From NCBI RefSeq assembly GCF_003097235.1, contig NZ_QEQQ01000002.1, forward strand, positions 372,001 to 436,000: a DNA stretch of 64,000 nucleotides, written 5' to 3'. The position numbers were made by a program, and so were the translations under genes. Shown piece after piece: positions 1 through 8,722 of the stretch (position 1 is the first letter of the stretch; the number at the start of each line of letters is the position of its first letter). A model generated the notes under the pieces. It saw only the letters and a program-made list of their open reading frames with translations, had not been told where the DNA came from and did not search any database. The DNA is from Pseudomonas sp. CC120222-01a. GTDB taxonomy: Bacteria > Pseudomonadota > Gammaproteobacteria > Pseudomonadales > Pseudomonadaceae.

Positions 1-99
1 GGTGATTTCAAGCATGGCAGTGTATGGCGCATTGGCGATGCCGAGGTCGCCGTGCAGTAGTGGTGTCGTGGTGTTGTCAAACTTGATGGAAGCTTTCAT
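1..99 (-). CDS. Unrecognised protein, N-terminal 33 codons only
   Basis: Thirty-three codons read leftward from an ATG at 97-99 to the window edge without a stop, beginning MKASIKFDNTTT. An excellent ribosome binding site (AAGGAG on the minus strand, about 8 bases upstream) supports a real start. I see no signal peptide or motif in the visible part and do not recognise the family. The gene diverges from rlmJ across 179 bases in which I see no clear regulatory element. Confidence 0.6.
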   Translation of the reverse strand, partial: MKASIKFDNTTTPLLHGDLGIANAPYTAMLEIT

Positions 100-278
100 G
101 CGAAGTGCTCCTTGGTGAGTGGGAGCACGATTGTTGGCTGGTGGGCCGCATCGGAGAACAGGGTAAAGCTGCCTGTGAATTGGGCGGCTGAAAGGGGTCG
201 GGATGCCTCTGAAAGTGACCAACATACCTGACTGCACCCGCCTTACGAGGTAAACTTGCCACCCCCGCAGGAGTTGCC

Positions 279-1115
279 ATGAACTATCGTCACGCCTTCC
301 ACGCCGGCAACCACGCCGACGTCCTCAAACATATCGTGCTGACCCGCCTCATCGCCCTGATGTCGCGCAAGGAGCAGCCATTCGCCTACATCGATACCCA
401 CGCCGGCCTCGGTCTGTATGACCTGCAGGGCGACCAGGCGACCCGCACCGGCGAGTACCTGGAGGGTGTCGCCCGCCTGTGGAACCGCGATGACCTGCCG
501 GTCATGGCCGCAGACTACCTGCGTATCATCAAGCGCCTGAATGCCGATGGCGAACTGCGCTACTACCCGGGCTCGCCCGAGCTGGCGCGTCGCCTGATGC
601 GCGAGCAGGATCGTGCGCTGCTCAACGAAAAGCACCCGGAAGACGGGCCGCTGCTCAAAGAGAACATGAAGAAGGACCCGCGCGTGGTCGTGCACCTGGG
701 CGAAGGCTGGCATGTGCCGCGTGCCTTGCTGCCGGTGCAGGAGAAGCGGGCGATCATGCTGATCGACCCGCCATTCGAGCAGGCTGACGAGCTCAAGCGT
801 TGCACCACCTCGATGAAAGAGGCGATCGGCCGCATGCGTCAGACCGTCGCGGCCATCTGGTATCCGATCAAGGACCAGCGCTCGCTGACCCGCTTCTACC
901 AGGACCTGACCAGCACGGGTGCGCCGAAGCTGCTGCGGGTCGAGTTGTATGTGCACCATCAGGACAGTCCGCAGGGCCTCAACGGTTCTGGCCTGGCCAT
1001 TGCCAATCCGCCGTGGGGGCTGGAGGAGGAGCTGCGCGAACTGCTGCCGTGGCTGGCCAAGGAGCTGGCGCAGACTGCCGGCAGCTTCCGCATGGACTGG
1101 CTGATCGCCGAATAA
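279..1115 (+). CDS. rlmJ: 23S rRNA (adenine(2030)-N6)-methyltransferase RlmJ
   Basis: A 278-residue SAM-dependent methyltransferase that, by family, methylates A2030 of 23S rRNA before ribosome assembly. The N-terminus MNYRHAFHAGNHADVLKH is typical of RlmJ. A SAM-binding segment around YIDTHAGLG (residues 37-45) and the N6-adenine methyltransferase motif DPPFE (163-167) are both intact. The ATG at 279 has AGGAG a few bases upstream. It appears monocistronic; the LPS operon starts 87 bases downstream with its own candidate promoter. Length matches the family. Confidence 0.95.
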   Translation: MNYRHAFHAGNHADVLKHIVLTRLIALMSRKEQPFAYIDTHAGLGLYDLQGDQATRTGEYLEGVARLWNRDDLPVMAADYLRIIKRLNADGELRYYPGSPELARRLMREQDRALLNEKHPEDGPLLKENMKKDPRVVVHLGEGWHVPRALLPVQEKRAIMLIDPPFEQADELKRCTTSMKEAIGRMRQTVAAIWYPIKDQRSLTRFYQDLTSTGAPKLLRVELYVHHQDSPQGLNGSGLAIANPPWGLEEELRELLPWLAKELAQTAGSFRMDWLIAE

Positions 1116-1127
1116 ACGGCGCTGCGT

Positions 1128-1133
1128 TATAAT
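1128..1133 (+). promoter_or_regulatory. Candidate -10 box for the LPS core operon
   Basis: A perfect TATAAT lies between rlmJ and the carbamoyltransferase gene, about 70 bases before the start codon. No convincing -35 hexamer lies 16-18 bases upstream, so this is a candidate only. Confidence 0.35.
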
Positions 1134-1202
1134 CTCGCCTTTTAGCCGCCACCCGCCCATGAGGCCGCTGGCGCATCTCTACCGAATGAAGAGGCTAATC
1201 CC

Positions 1203-2960
1203 TTGGCATTGACGATTCTTGGCCTGTCCGGCGCCCTTAGCCATGACCCTTCCGCGGCCCTGTACATTGACGGCAAGCTGATTGCCGCCGCCGAAGAAGA
1301 GCGCTTCGTGCGTGACAAGCATGCGAAGAACCGCATGCCCTACGAGTCGGCGAAATTCTGCCTGGAACAAGCCGGCATCAAACCGTCCGACGTTGACGTG
1401 GTGGCCATTCCGTTCGCCCCGATCAGCCTGTTCGGCAAGGCCCGCTGGCACTACGCCAAGCGTTACTGGTACGCCCCGGATCGCGCCCTCGACGCGATCC
1501 TGATGGGCAACCGTCGCTACAAGCGTTACCGCAAGAAGATCGTCTGGTGCCTGGAGCAGCTGGGCTTCGACCCGAAGAAGATCAAGATCGAACCGGTCGA
1601 GCACCACCTGGCCCACGCCTCCAGCGCCTACCACTGCTCGGGCTTCAAGGAAAAGACCGCGATCCTCGGCATCGACGGCAAGGGTGAGTACGCCACCACC
1701 TTCTTCGGCTACGGCGAAAACGGCAAGATCCACAAGATCAAGGAATTCTTCGATCCGGACTCGCTGGGTGGCCTGTACGGCGCAATCACCGAATTCCTCG
1801 GTTTCGAGATGCTCGACGGCGAGTTCAAGGTCATGGGCATGGCGCCGTACGGCGACGCCAGCAAGTACGACTTCTCCCGCCTGGCCAGCTTCGAGAACGG
1901 CGAACTGGTGATCAACACCGAGTACGCCAACGTCATCGGCCTGCGCCGCCATAAAGAGAAGGGCAAGGGCTTCTACTTCTCGCCGAAGCTGATCGAATGG
2001 CTGGGGCCCAAGCGCGAAGGCGACATCGCCGACGAGCCGTACATCCACTACGCGGCCAGCATGCAGGCGTTGTTCGAGAAGATCGCTCTGCAGATGATCG
2101 ACCACTACCTGGGCGACACCCTGCGTGAAACCGGCAAGCTGGCCTTCGCTGGCGGCTGCGCGCTGAACGTCAAGCTCAACCAGAAGATCATCGCCCGTCC
2201 TGACGTCAAGGAACTGTTCGTCCAGCCGGCTTCCGGCGACGCCGGTACCGCCGTCGGTGCTGCAGCCTACGTTTCCCACGCCCGTGGCGTGCCGGTCGAG
2301 AAGATGGAACACGTCTACCTCGGCCCTTCGTACTCCAATGAAGACGTGATCGCCGCCTGCGCCCGTCACCCGAACGCGCCGAAGTGGCGCAAGCTCGACG
2401 ACATGCCGCAGCGTATCGCCAAGATCATGGTCGAAGGCAACCCGGTGGCATGGTTCCAGGGGCGCATGGAATTCGGCCCGCGTGCCCTGGGTGGTCGTTC
2501 GATCATTGGTTGCCCGAGCGTGCCGGGTGTAGCCAACCGCATCAACGAACAGATCAAGTTCCGCGAACGCTGGAGACCTTTCTGCCCGTCGATGCTCGAC
2601 ACCGTCGCCCCGCAGATGATCAAGGTCGACCACCCGGCGCCGTTCATGACCTTCACCTTCGAAGTGGCTGAAGAGTGGAAGACCCGTGTTCCGGAAGTGG
2701 TCCACGAGGACGGCACCTCGCGTGCCCAGGTGCTCAAGCGCGAATACAACCCGCGCTACTACGACATGATGAAGGCGCTGGAGGACCTGACCGGCAACGG
2801 TGTGTCGCTGAACACCTCGCTGAACCGCCGTGGTGAGCCGATGATCTGCTCGCCGACCGACGCCCTGAACATGTTCTTCGGTTCGGACCTGCAGTACCTG
2901 ATCATGGAAGACATCCTGGTCGTCAAGGACGGCGCCGCCGCCTATGACCAGCCGCTCTGA
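1203..2960 (+). CDS. wapO: LPS core carbamoyltransferase (NodU/CmcH family, WapO-like)
   Basis: A 585-residue NodU/CmcH/TobZ-family carbamoyltransferase. By position in the Pseudomonas LPS core locus (equivalent of P. aeruginosa PA5005) it is expected to transfer carbamoyl from carbamoyl phosphate to a core heptose; the substrate is inferred from synteny. The N-terminus ILGLSGALSHDPSAAL is the usual family opening, HHLAHA (134-139) is the metal/substrate site of the N-terminal domain, and EFGPRALGGRS marks the C-terminal carbamoyltransferase domain. The start is TTG at 1203 preceded by AGAGG; the ATG at 1186 is out of frame. The 3' end overlaps the next gene by 17 bases. Confidence 0.88.
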   Translation: MALTILGLSGALSHDPSAALYIDGKLIAAAEEERFVRDKHAKNRMPYESAKFCLEQAGIKPSDVDVVAIPFAPISLFGKARWHYAKRYWYAPDRALDAILMGNRRYKRYRKKIVWCLEQLGFDPKKIKIEPVEHHLAHASSAYHCSGFKEKTAILGIDGKGEYATTFFGYGENGKIHKIKEFFDPDSLGGLYGAITEFLGFEMLDGEFKVMGMAPYGDASKYDFSRLASFENGELVINTEYANVIGLRRHKEKGKGFYFSPKLIEWLGPKREGDIADEPYIHYAASMQALFEKIALQMIDHYLGDTLRETGKLAFAGGCALNVKLNQKIIARPDVKELFVQPASGDAGTAVGAAAYVSHARGVPVEKMEHVYLGPSYSNEDVIAACARHPNAPKWRKLDDMPQRIAKIMVEGNPVAWFQGRMEFGPRALGGRSIIGCPSVPGVANRINEQIKFRERWRPFCPSMLDTVAPQMIKVDHPAPFMTFTFEVAEEWKTRVPEVVHEDGTSRAQVLKREYNPRYYDMMKALEDLTGNGVSLNTSLNRRGEPMICSPTDALNMFFGSDLQYLIMEDILVVKDGAAAYDQPL

Positions 2961-4074
2961 AACGCGGATCCTGCAGTTCTGCCATGGCTATGACGGGCCG
3001 TTCCTCGATTGTGCCCGTCAGTACGCCAGCCTGTTCCAGGGCAGCGGCTACAAGGTCACCACCGTGTTCCTCACCGGCGCCGCCGACCCGCAGGTTGCGG
3101 CAGGTTGCGCGTCGGACGAGGTGCTGTTTCTCGAATTCAGCTCCAAGGCCGTGCGTGGCCTGAAGCTCGGCGCAATTCGCGCCCTGCGACGCATCGCGGC
3201 CGAGCGCAATTTCAGTTTCTGCATCGCTCACCGGTTCAAGCCGATCTATGTCGCACTGCTGGGCACCGGCTTGCCGGTGATCGGCGTGCACCATGCGTTT
3301 GGCGACTATGAGCGCAAGGGGCGGCGCCTGTTCGCCAACCTGTTCAGCAAGCGTCTGAGCCTGCTGGGTGTGTCGGATGCGGTGCGTGACGACATGCGCC
3401 GCTGCCTGCCTCAGTGGCCAGCCGAGCGTATCCAGACGCTGTACAACCGTATCGACATCGACGCCCTGCAAGCTGCCCTGGTACCCCGTGCCGAGGCCCG
3501 CAAGGCATTGGGCCTGGATGCCCAGGCATGGGTGGTCGGCAACGTCGGCCGCCTGCACCCCGACAAGGACCAGGCGACCTTGTTGCGTGGCTTTGCCGAG
3601 GCGCTGCCGGGCCTGCCGGCCGGCGCACGCCTGGCAATCCTTGGCAAGGGCCGCCTGGAGGCCAAGCTCAAGGCACAGGCTGCCGAGCTGGGCATTGCCG
3701 CGCAGGTGGACTTCCTCGGCCAGGTGCCGGATGCCCGCCGCTATTTCCAGGCCTTCGACGTGTTTGCCCTGAGCTCTGACCATGAGCCGTTCGGCATGGT
3801 CCTGCTCGAAGCCATGGTCGCCGGCGTGCCCGTGCTGGCCACGGCCTGTGGCGGTGCGCGTGAGGTGGTCGAGGGTGTTGGCGTGCTATTCCCGCTGGCC
3901 GATGCCGGGCAACTGGCGCAGGGCCTCAAGCACATGGCCGCGCTGGATGAGCAGCAACGTGAAGCCTGCGCCGCGCATATGCTGCGGCGCCTGCACGAGC
4001 GTTTCTCCGACCATGCCGTTCGCGAAGCATTCTGGCAGTTGCCACAGGTTCGTGCGCTGGTGGGGGAGGCTTGA
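2944..4074 (+). CDS. wapH: LPS core glycosyltransferase, GT4 family (WapH-like)
   Basis: A 376-residue GT-B glycosyltransferase. An N-terminal acceptor domain is followed by a C-terminal donor domain with VVGNVGRLHPDKDQ and the retaining-GT4 E-x7-E motif in EPFGMVLLEAM. In other pseudomonads this position, between the carbamoyltransferase and mig-14, holds wapH, which adds a sugar to the LPS outer core; the exact sugar cannot be read from sequence. It starts 17 bases inside wapO and ends in a 4-base overlap with mig-14, so it is translationally coupled on both sides. It acts in the cytoplasm at the inner membrane. Confidence 0.85.
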   Translation: MTSRSETRILQFCHGYDGPFLDCARQYASLFQGSGYKVTTVFLTGAADPQVAAGCASDEVLFLEFSSKAVRGLKLGAIRALRRIAAERNFSFCIAHRFKPIYVALLGTGLPVIGVHHAFGDYERKGRRLFANLFSKRLSLLGVSDAVRDDMRRCLPQWPAERIQTLYNRIDIDALQAALVPRAEARKALGLDAQAWVVGNVGRLHPDKDQATLLRGFAEALPGLPAGARLAILGKGRLEAKLKAQAAELGIAAQVDFLGQVPDARRYFQAFDVFALSSDHEPFGMVLLEAMVAGVPVLATACGGAREVVEGVGVLFPLADAGQLAQGLKHMAALDEQQREACAAHMLRRLHERFSDHAVREAFWQLPQVRALVGEA

Positions 4075-4970
4075 TGCTCAATCATATCCAGGCCTTCCGC
4101 GAGCGCGGTTGGCAGGCCATCGATGCGCCGACCTACGCGCAGGCGTGGGCACGTTTTGGTGGCAGTGTCGCGACGCACCCGTTGGTGGTCGAGCAACTGG
4201 CCGATCTGGCCCAGATTCCGGTGCGCTACCTGGGCTGGTACCAGGCGGGTGAGCTCAAAGCCGCCCTTCCCACCTGGGGGCGTCATCTGGCGTTGTCCAA
4301 GGAGGTGCTCAAGCGTGCCGGCAAGAAGGCCCTGTTCGACCTTGGCAATGCCGAGCTCATCCTGCCGGCGGCGGCAGACGCCGGCGCACCGTTGCGCCAC
4401 ACCGCACGCTACCTTTCCGAGCTGAACCAGGGCCGCTTCAGTGGCCTCAAGGTGCAGAAAGAGCAGTTGGCCATGGCCCGCGCCCATGAAGACCTGTCGA
4501 AGAAGTTCCGCTACAACCAACGCCGCGAATTGCGCCTGTTGGAAGAAGCGGGCGGCGTGGTGCGTCCGATCAGCGACTTCAGCGCGCAGCAGATCGCCGC
4601 CATGTACTGCGACCTGTTCCAGCGCCGCTGGGGCTTCCCGGCCACCGGTGCCGAGCGCATGGCTGATGTGCTGGAGCGCCTGCGCGAGCTGCTGATCGGC
4701 TCGGTGCTGATGCTCGACGACAAGCCAATCGCCATCCAGCTGGTGTATCGCGTCGAAGCGCCTGAGTGGATCAGCGTCGAGTACATCAACGGCGGTGTCG
4801 ATCCGGAAACCAAGGCCTTCAGCCCGGGTAGCGTGTTGAGCTTCCTCAATACCCAGGCGGCCTGGGAAGATGCCCGGGCGCGCAACAAGCCGCTGCGCTT
4901 CTCGTTCGGCCGTGCCGACCGGGAGTACAAGGACCGGTGGTGCAACCCTGTGCCGGTATTCCAGGCGTGA
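4071..4970 (+). CDS. mig-14: Mig-14 family protein (GNAT-fold)
   Basis: A 299-residue member of the Mig-14 family, named after the Salmonella gene linked to survival of antimicrobial peptides. The C-terminal half has a GNAT/FemAB-like arrangement, with segments such as VEYINGGVDPETKAFSPGSV and the closing FGRADREYKDRWC. There is no signal peptide. The ATG overlaps the upstream stop (ATGA) and its own stop overlaps the GTG of the next gene, placing it inside the LPS core operon. A role in modifying the envelope against cationic peptides is inferred from family and context; the biochemical reaction is unknown. Confidence 0.85.
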   Translation: MMLNHIQAFRERGWQAIDAPTYAQAWARFGGSVATHPLVVEQLADLAQIPVRYLGWYQAGELKAALPTWGRHLALSKEVLKRAGKKALFDLGNAELILPAAADAGAPLRHTARYLSELNQGRFSGLKVQKEQLAMARAHEDLSKKFRYNQRRELRLLEEAGGVVRPISDFSAQQIAAMYCDLFQRRWGFPATGAERMADVLERLRELLIGSVLMLDDKPIAIQLVYRVEAPEWISVEYINGGVDPETKAFSPGSVLSFLNTQAAWEDARARNKPLRFSFGRADREYKDRWCNPVPVFQA

Positions 4971-6370
4971 GCCGCAAGCAGCAGTTGCTCAAGCGCCATC
5001 GGCGCAACAAACGCCTGGGCTTGCTGGCCAGTCTGGTGGCGCTGGTGGCGTTGGGTGTCTTCACCTGGTGGTGGCTGCCGCTGTTGCTGCTGCCGCTGCT
5101 CTGGGCTGCCCACGAAGCCTGGTTCGCCGACCACCTGTTCTATGCGCCCGGCGAGGATTACGCCTACCGCTTCGGCGAGCTGAGCCGCGAAGCACCGGTC
5201 GTGCTGCGCGACGGGCTGCTCAAGGTGGACGCGGCAATGCAGGGCGATGAAACCCTGGTGCTTGAAGTGCGGGTGAAAAGTAGTTGGCTGGGACGCTTCC
5301 TCGATCCGCGGGTCGAGTTGAGCGGCGGCGAATGCACTGACCGGCAAACCTTCGAGCGCGGTGTTGATGGGCTGCGTTTCCTCAACCTCACCGGGTTGGC
5401 GACACCTCTGCAAGCCGGCACACTGCGCCTGCGCGGTCGGCACTGCCGGCTGTTGGGTGAGCCACGCCTGTGGATAACGCCCAGCATCGAGCTTCAGCGC
5501 CGCCGCGTGATGGTCATCGCGCCGCATGCCGATGATGCCGAGCTGGCGGCATACGGTTTGTACAGCCAGGCGGACGAGACCTGGGTGGTGACCCTGACTG
5601 CGGGTGAAATCGAGGCCGAGCACTATCAGCAGATGGGGCTGGGCAAGTCGGACGCTGCCCGTTTGAAGGGCCGCCTGCGCGCCTGGGACAGCATCGCCGT
5701 ACCGCGCTGGGCCGGCGTGCCTGAGGCACGCTGTGTGCAGTTGGGGTATTTCTGCCTGCAGCTGCCCGTCATGCAGGCCGCCCCTGATCAGCCTGCTGCA
5801 TCCCGCGAAGCGGACATGGCCGATATCCGCCCGTTCCGCCAGTTCAACCCGTTCCCGCTGCCGGCAGACCGCGATGGTGCGCCAACCTGGCACAACCTGC
5901 TGGCCGACTTGCGGGCCCTGCTGGAAATGGCCAAGCCTGAAGTGCTGGTCATGCCGCATCCGCAACTAGACCCGCACCCCGACCATATCTGCGCCCAGGC
6001 GGCTGTCATGGAGGCCCTGCAGGGCCTGGCCTGGCAGCCGCAAACACTGCTGTGCTACGCCAACCACCTGCATGACAACGACCGCTGGCCAATGGGCGAC
6101 AGCGGCGATGGCGTGGCCCTGCCGCCGCAACTGAGTGCCGATCAGGCCTGGGCGCCGTGCACCCTGCTGCTGGATGTCGCTACCCAGCATGACAAGGCCA
6201 TGGCCTTGGGCATGATGCACGACCTGCAGCCCCCGGCACCGTTCAAGCGCCGCCTGCGTCGCTTGCTGCAGCGCTGGCTGGCGGGGCGCCGGCCTTCGCC
6301 TTACGGGGAGAACGAGTTCTTCCGCAAGGCCGTGCGTCGGCATGAACTGTTCTGGCGGCGTGAGCTGTAA
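4967..6370 (+). CDS. dnpA: PIG-L family de-N-acetylase DnpA
   Basis: A 467-residue membrane-anchored PIG-L/LmbE-type deacetylase. A basic N-terminus (SRKQQLLKRHRRNKR) precedes one or two hydrophobic segments around residues 17-47. The zinc-binding signatures of the family are present as APHADDAEL and a later MPHPQLDPHPDH. P. aeruginosa DnpA (PA5002) is a de-N-acetylase in the LPS locus that influences antibiotic persistence; an LPS-linked substrate is inferred. I choose GTG at 4967, overlapping the mig-14 stop by 4 bases, over an in-frame start at 4937 that would extend 34 bases into mig-14. Confidence 0.85.
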   Translation: MSRKQQLLKRHRRNKRLGLLASLVALVALGVFTWWWLPLLLLPLLWAAHEAWFADHLFYAPGEDYAYRFGELSREAPVVLRDGLLKVDAAMQGDETLVLEVRVKSSWLGRFLDPRVELSGGECTDRQTFERGVDGLRFLNLTGLATPLQAGTLRLRGRHCRLLGEPRLWITPSIELQRRRVMVIAPHADDAELAAYGLYSQADETWVVTLTAGEIEAEHYQQMGLGKSDAARLKGRLRAWDSIAVPRWAGVPEARCVQLGYFCLQLPVMQAAPDQPAASREADMADIRPFRQFNPFPLPADRDGAPTWHNLLADLRALLEMAKPEVLVMPHPQLDPHPDHICAQAAVMEALQGLAWQPQTLLCYANHLHDNDRWPMGDSGDGVALPPQLSADQAWAPCTLLLDVATQHDKAMALGMMHDLQPPAPFKRRLRRLLQRWLAGRRPSPYGENEFFRKAVRRHELFWRREL

Positions 6371-6407
6371 ACCCGACCGCGATGGCGCAGAGCGCCCAAG
6401 GAAAGCA

Positions 6408-7364
6408 ATGAAAGTCCTATTTCTGGTACAGAAGGAACAGCGCGCGATCCTCGATCGCCTGTACGACGGCGTCGCGGCCAATTGCGAATGCGACCTGCGC
6501 TGGCTGACCAGCGAAGACCAGCGCAACCTGCGCCGTTATTTCAAGCGTGAAGTGCAGGTCGAGCGCTATGACCGTATCGTCTTCTTCCTGCGCTTCAAGC
6601 AAGAGATCCGCCAGGCGGCCTTCATCCGCACGGTGCCAAACCTGGTCATCCTCGAGCACGACGCCTACCAGAACTACATCCCTTGCAAGTACACCGGCAA
6701 GTTCAGCGCGCATTACCGCAAGCTGCCGTGGGCGCGGGTGATCAGCTCGGGCTACATGGTCAGCGAGCGCCTGCGCCAAGAGGGCTTCGACGCGGTGTTC
6801 GTGCCCAAGGGCTACGATGAGCAATTGCTCGCCGACCAGGGTCGTGAGCGCGATATCGAACTGGCGTTCGTCGGCAGCACCAACAGTGTTGCCTACAGCG
6901 GGCGCAAGGCGCTGCTGGATGAACTGGGGCAGGTCGAGAACCTGGTGGTCACCCGCACCAAGTCGGGCGAGGACTACTGCAACACGCTGAACCGTATTCG
7001 TTTCTTTGTCAGCGCCGATGTTGGCATGGGCGAGTACATGATCAAGAACTTCGAGGCTATGGCCTGTGGCTGCGTGCTGTTGGCATACGACCAGGGCGAA
7101 GCAGAGAATCGCGCGCTGGGGCTGCAGGACATGGTCAACGTCGTGTTCTATGACAACATTCCGACACTGCAGGCGAAGTTGCGCACCCTGCGTGAAAACC
7201 CTGCGCTGGCGCAGCAGATTGCCGAAAAGGGTCGTGAGCTGGCCGTGTCGCGCTTCAGTTTTGCTGCAGTGGGGCGGAGCATTGTCGAGCATATGCGCCC
7301 GGCACTCAGGCCTCAGCCACCGCTGTCTGCGTGGCAGCGCTTGCGCCTGAAACTCGGCTTCTGA
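6408..7364 (+). CDS. ssg: LPS glycosyltransferase Ssg
   Basis: A 318-residue glycosyltransferase related to group 1 transferases, with a C-terminal donor domain containing EYMIKNFEAMACGCVLLAYD. By position it matches P. aeruginosa ssg (PA5001), needed for normal LPS and surface polysaccharide; which linkage it forms is not visible. The ATG at 6408 has AAGGAAAG upstream; an in-frame start at 6342 would overlap dnpA and gives a non-conserved leader. It is the last gene of the overlapping operon from 1203; 264 mostly non-coding bases follow. Confidence 0.82.
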   Translation: MKVLFLVQKEQRAILDRLYDGVAANCECDLRWLTSEDQRNLRRYFKREVQVERYDRIVFFLRFKQEIRQAAFIRTVPNLVILEHDAYQNYIPCKYTGKFSAHYRKLPWARVISSGYMVSERLRQEGFDAVFVPKGYDEQLLADQGRERDIELAFVGSTNSVAYSGRKALLDELGQVENLVVTRTKSGEDYCNTLNRIRFFVSADVGMGEYMIKNFEAMACGCVLLAYDQGEAENRALGLQDMVNVVFYDNIPTLQAKLRTLRENPALAQQIAEKGRELAVSRFSFAAVGRSIVEHMRPALRPQPPLSAWQRLRLKLGF

Positions 7365-7628
7365 TCATCAGCATGTCCGATGACAGTGTTCGCTGAGAAT
7401 TTCATGGTGATGCCGGGCACTAACCGGCGTTGCCAGGGTCCTCCAATGGGCTGCAGTACTGTCCAGCATTTCCGGCCTATGCTGGAGAGGGGCGCTTTCC
7501 CGACGCCATGTCGGGTGAGACCGGCATTGACGCTGGCTATGGGCGCCCTTGTCTGCATGGGAAATCCGATTCTTGTTTATTGAAGTTGCAGTCCCACCTG
7601 GCTTGCACGGGAGAGGGGCGCTATCCCC
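7365..7628 (+). other. Intergenic region with a duplicated leader-like motif
   Basis: No convincing gene lies in these 264 bases; open frames here lack a ribosome binding site and any recognisable domain. A near-identical 18-base motif (GGAGAGGGGCGCT followed by A/T-T-CCC) occurs at 7484-7501 and at 7610-7627, the second copy serving as leader of the next gene. The first copy is also followed, a few bases on, by an ATG (7508), so the region may be a remnant of a duplicated or replaced gene start. Confidence 0.4.
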
Positions 7629-8720
7629 ATGAATATCGTCAACATGATGTGGGCAGGCGGTTCGCCGTACATGTCCATCCACAAGGTCCACCAGCAGGTG
7701 CTGTCGCACGCGGGGGCCGATGCCTCTATCAGTAACTGGTTGTTGCTCGGGGGTGAGCTATGCCATGGCCGTGGCCCGACCCGCGTGTGGCACATACCGC
7801 AGCGTGTGTTGAAGGGCAAAAGCCTTTGGCGTCTATTGCTGCCTTGGCAGCGCCTGCGCCTGCGCAGGGCGCTGCAACAAGCCCAGGCTGATGTGATCCT
7901 GCTCGACGGTGTCGGGGTCGCACGCTTGGTGCTGCCGGTATTGCAGCAAATTCCGGGAGTGCGGGTCAAAGTGCTGTTCCATGGCAGTACCCGGCTGAAT
8001 GCCAGTGATGTGAGCTTGTTGAACCAGTTGCCCCCAGAGCGGCTGAGCATCGCAGCAGTCTCGCAGACGTTGGCGCGCTCGCTTGAGCGGGATATTGGTC
8101 GTCCTGTGCAGGCGCTACGTATGGCATTCGACCCGCAGGCCTTCGCCAGGCCGCTACTCGGCCGTGAGCAGGCTCGCCAAGCGCTGGCATTGCAGCAATC
8201 CTCTGGGCAGGTACTCGGGGCCGTGGGGCGGCTGGTAGAAAGCAAAGGCTTCGAGATGCTTATCGAGGCATTCGCCAAGGGCGCAGCCGGCCGGCCGGAC
8301 ATGCGTCTGGCGATTGTCGGTGATGGCCCTCTACGCACTAGCTTGCAGGCGCAAATTGATGATCTGGGGCTGACCGGGCGTGTGATCTTGTGTGGCCACC
8401 ACGATGATTTGCAGCAACTCTACCGGGCGTTTGACTGGCTGCTGGTGCCGTCGCGTGCCGAGGGTCTGGGCCTTGTGGTGCAAGAAGCGGTAATGGCGGA
8501 TCTACCGGTGATCTGCAGCGACCTGCCAGTGTTTCGTGAGCAGTTGCGGGAAGCGGGCTGCTACCTGCCGGTTGGCGGCGTCGAAGTCTGGTCCCAGGCG
8601 ATCGCACGCTGCGATGCCCTCAGCGCTCAGGCCATGGCCACCCGTCAGCGCGAGGCGCTGGCACCGGAGGCGGCATGGCAGGCGTTCTGTGATGGGGCGC
8701 AGAAACTGCTGCGTGGTTGA
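7629..8720 (+). CDS. Glycosyltransferase family 4, LPS outer core
   Basis: A 363-residue GT-B glycosyltransferase. The C-terminal half carries AVGRLVESKGFEMLIEAF, VGDGPLRTSLQ and the E-x7-E motif region AEGLGLVVQEAVMADLP. In P. aeruginosa the equivalent place, between ssg and waaL, holds the rhamnosyltransferase wapR, but identity with WapR cannot be asserted from sequence alone. It is preceded by a purine-rich leader just upstream of ATG 7629. Its composition looks somewhat less GC-rich than the operon to its left, as expected for a strain-variable outer-core gene. The next gene is convergent, 2 bases away. Confidence 0.8.
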   Translation: MNIVNMMWAGGSPYMSIHKVHQQVLSHAGADASISNWLLLGGELCHGRGPTRVWHIPQRVLKGKSLWRLLLPWQRLRLRRALQQAQADVILLDGVGVARLVLPVLQQIPGVRVKVLFHGSTRLNASDVSLLNQLPPERLSIAAVSQTLARSLERDIGRPVQALRMAFDPQAFARPLLGREQARQALALQQSSGQVLGAVGRLVESKGFEMLIEAFAKGAAGRPDMRLAIVGDGPLRTSLQAQIDDLGLTGRVILCGHHDDLQQLYRAFDWLLVPSRAEGLGLVVQEAVMADLPVICSDLPVFREQLREAGCYLPVGGVEVWSQAIARCDALSAQAMATRQREALAPEAAWQAFCDGAQKLLRG

Positions 8721-8722
8721 AA

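Noticed and set aside
7380..7583. Possible 67-residue protein in the ssg-glycosyltransferase gap
   Set aside because: No ribosome binding site, odd composition, and no hydrophobic or domain pattern.
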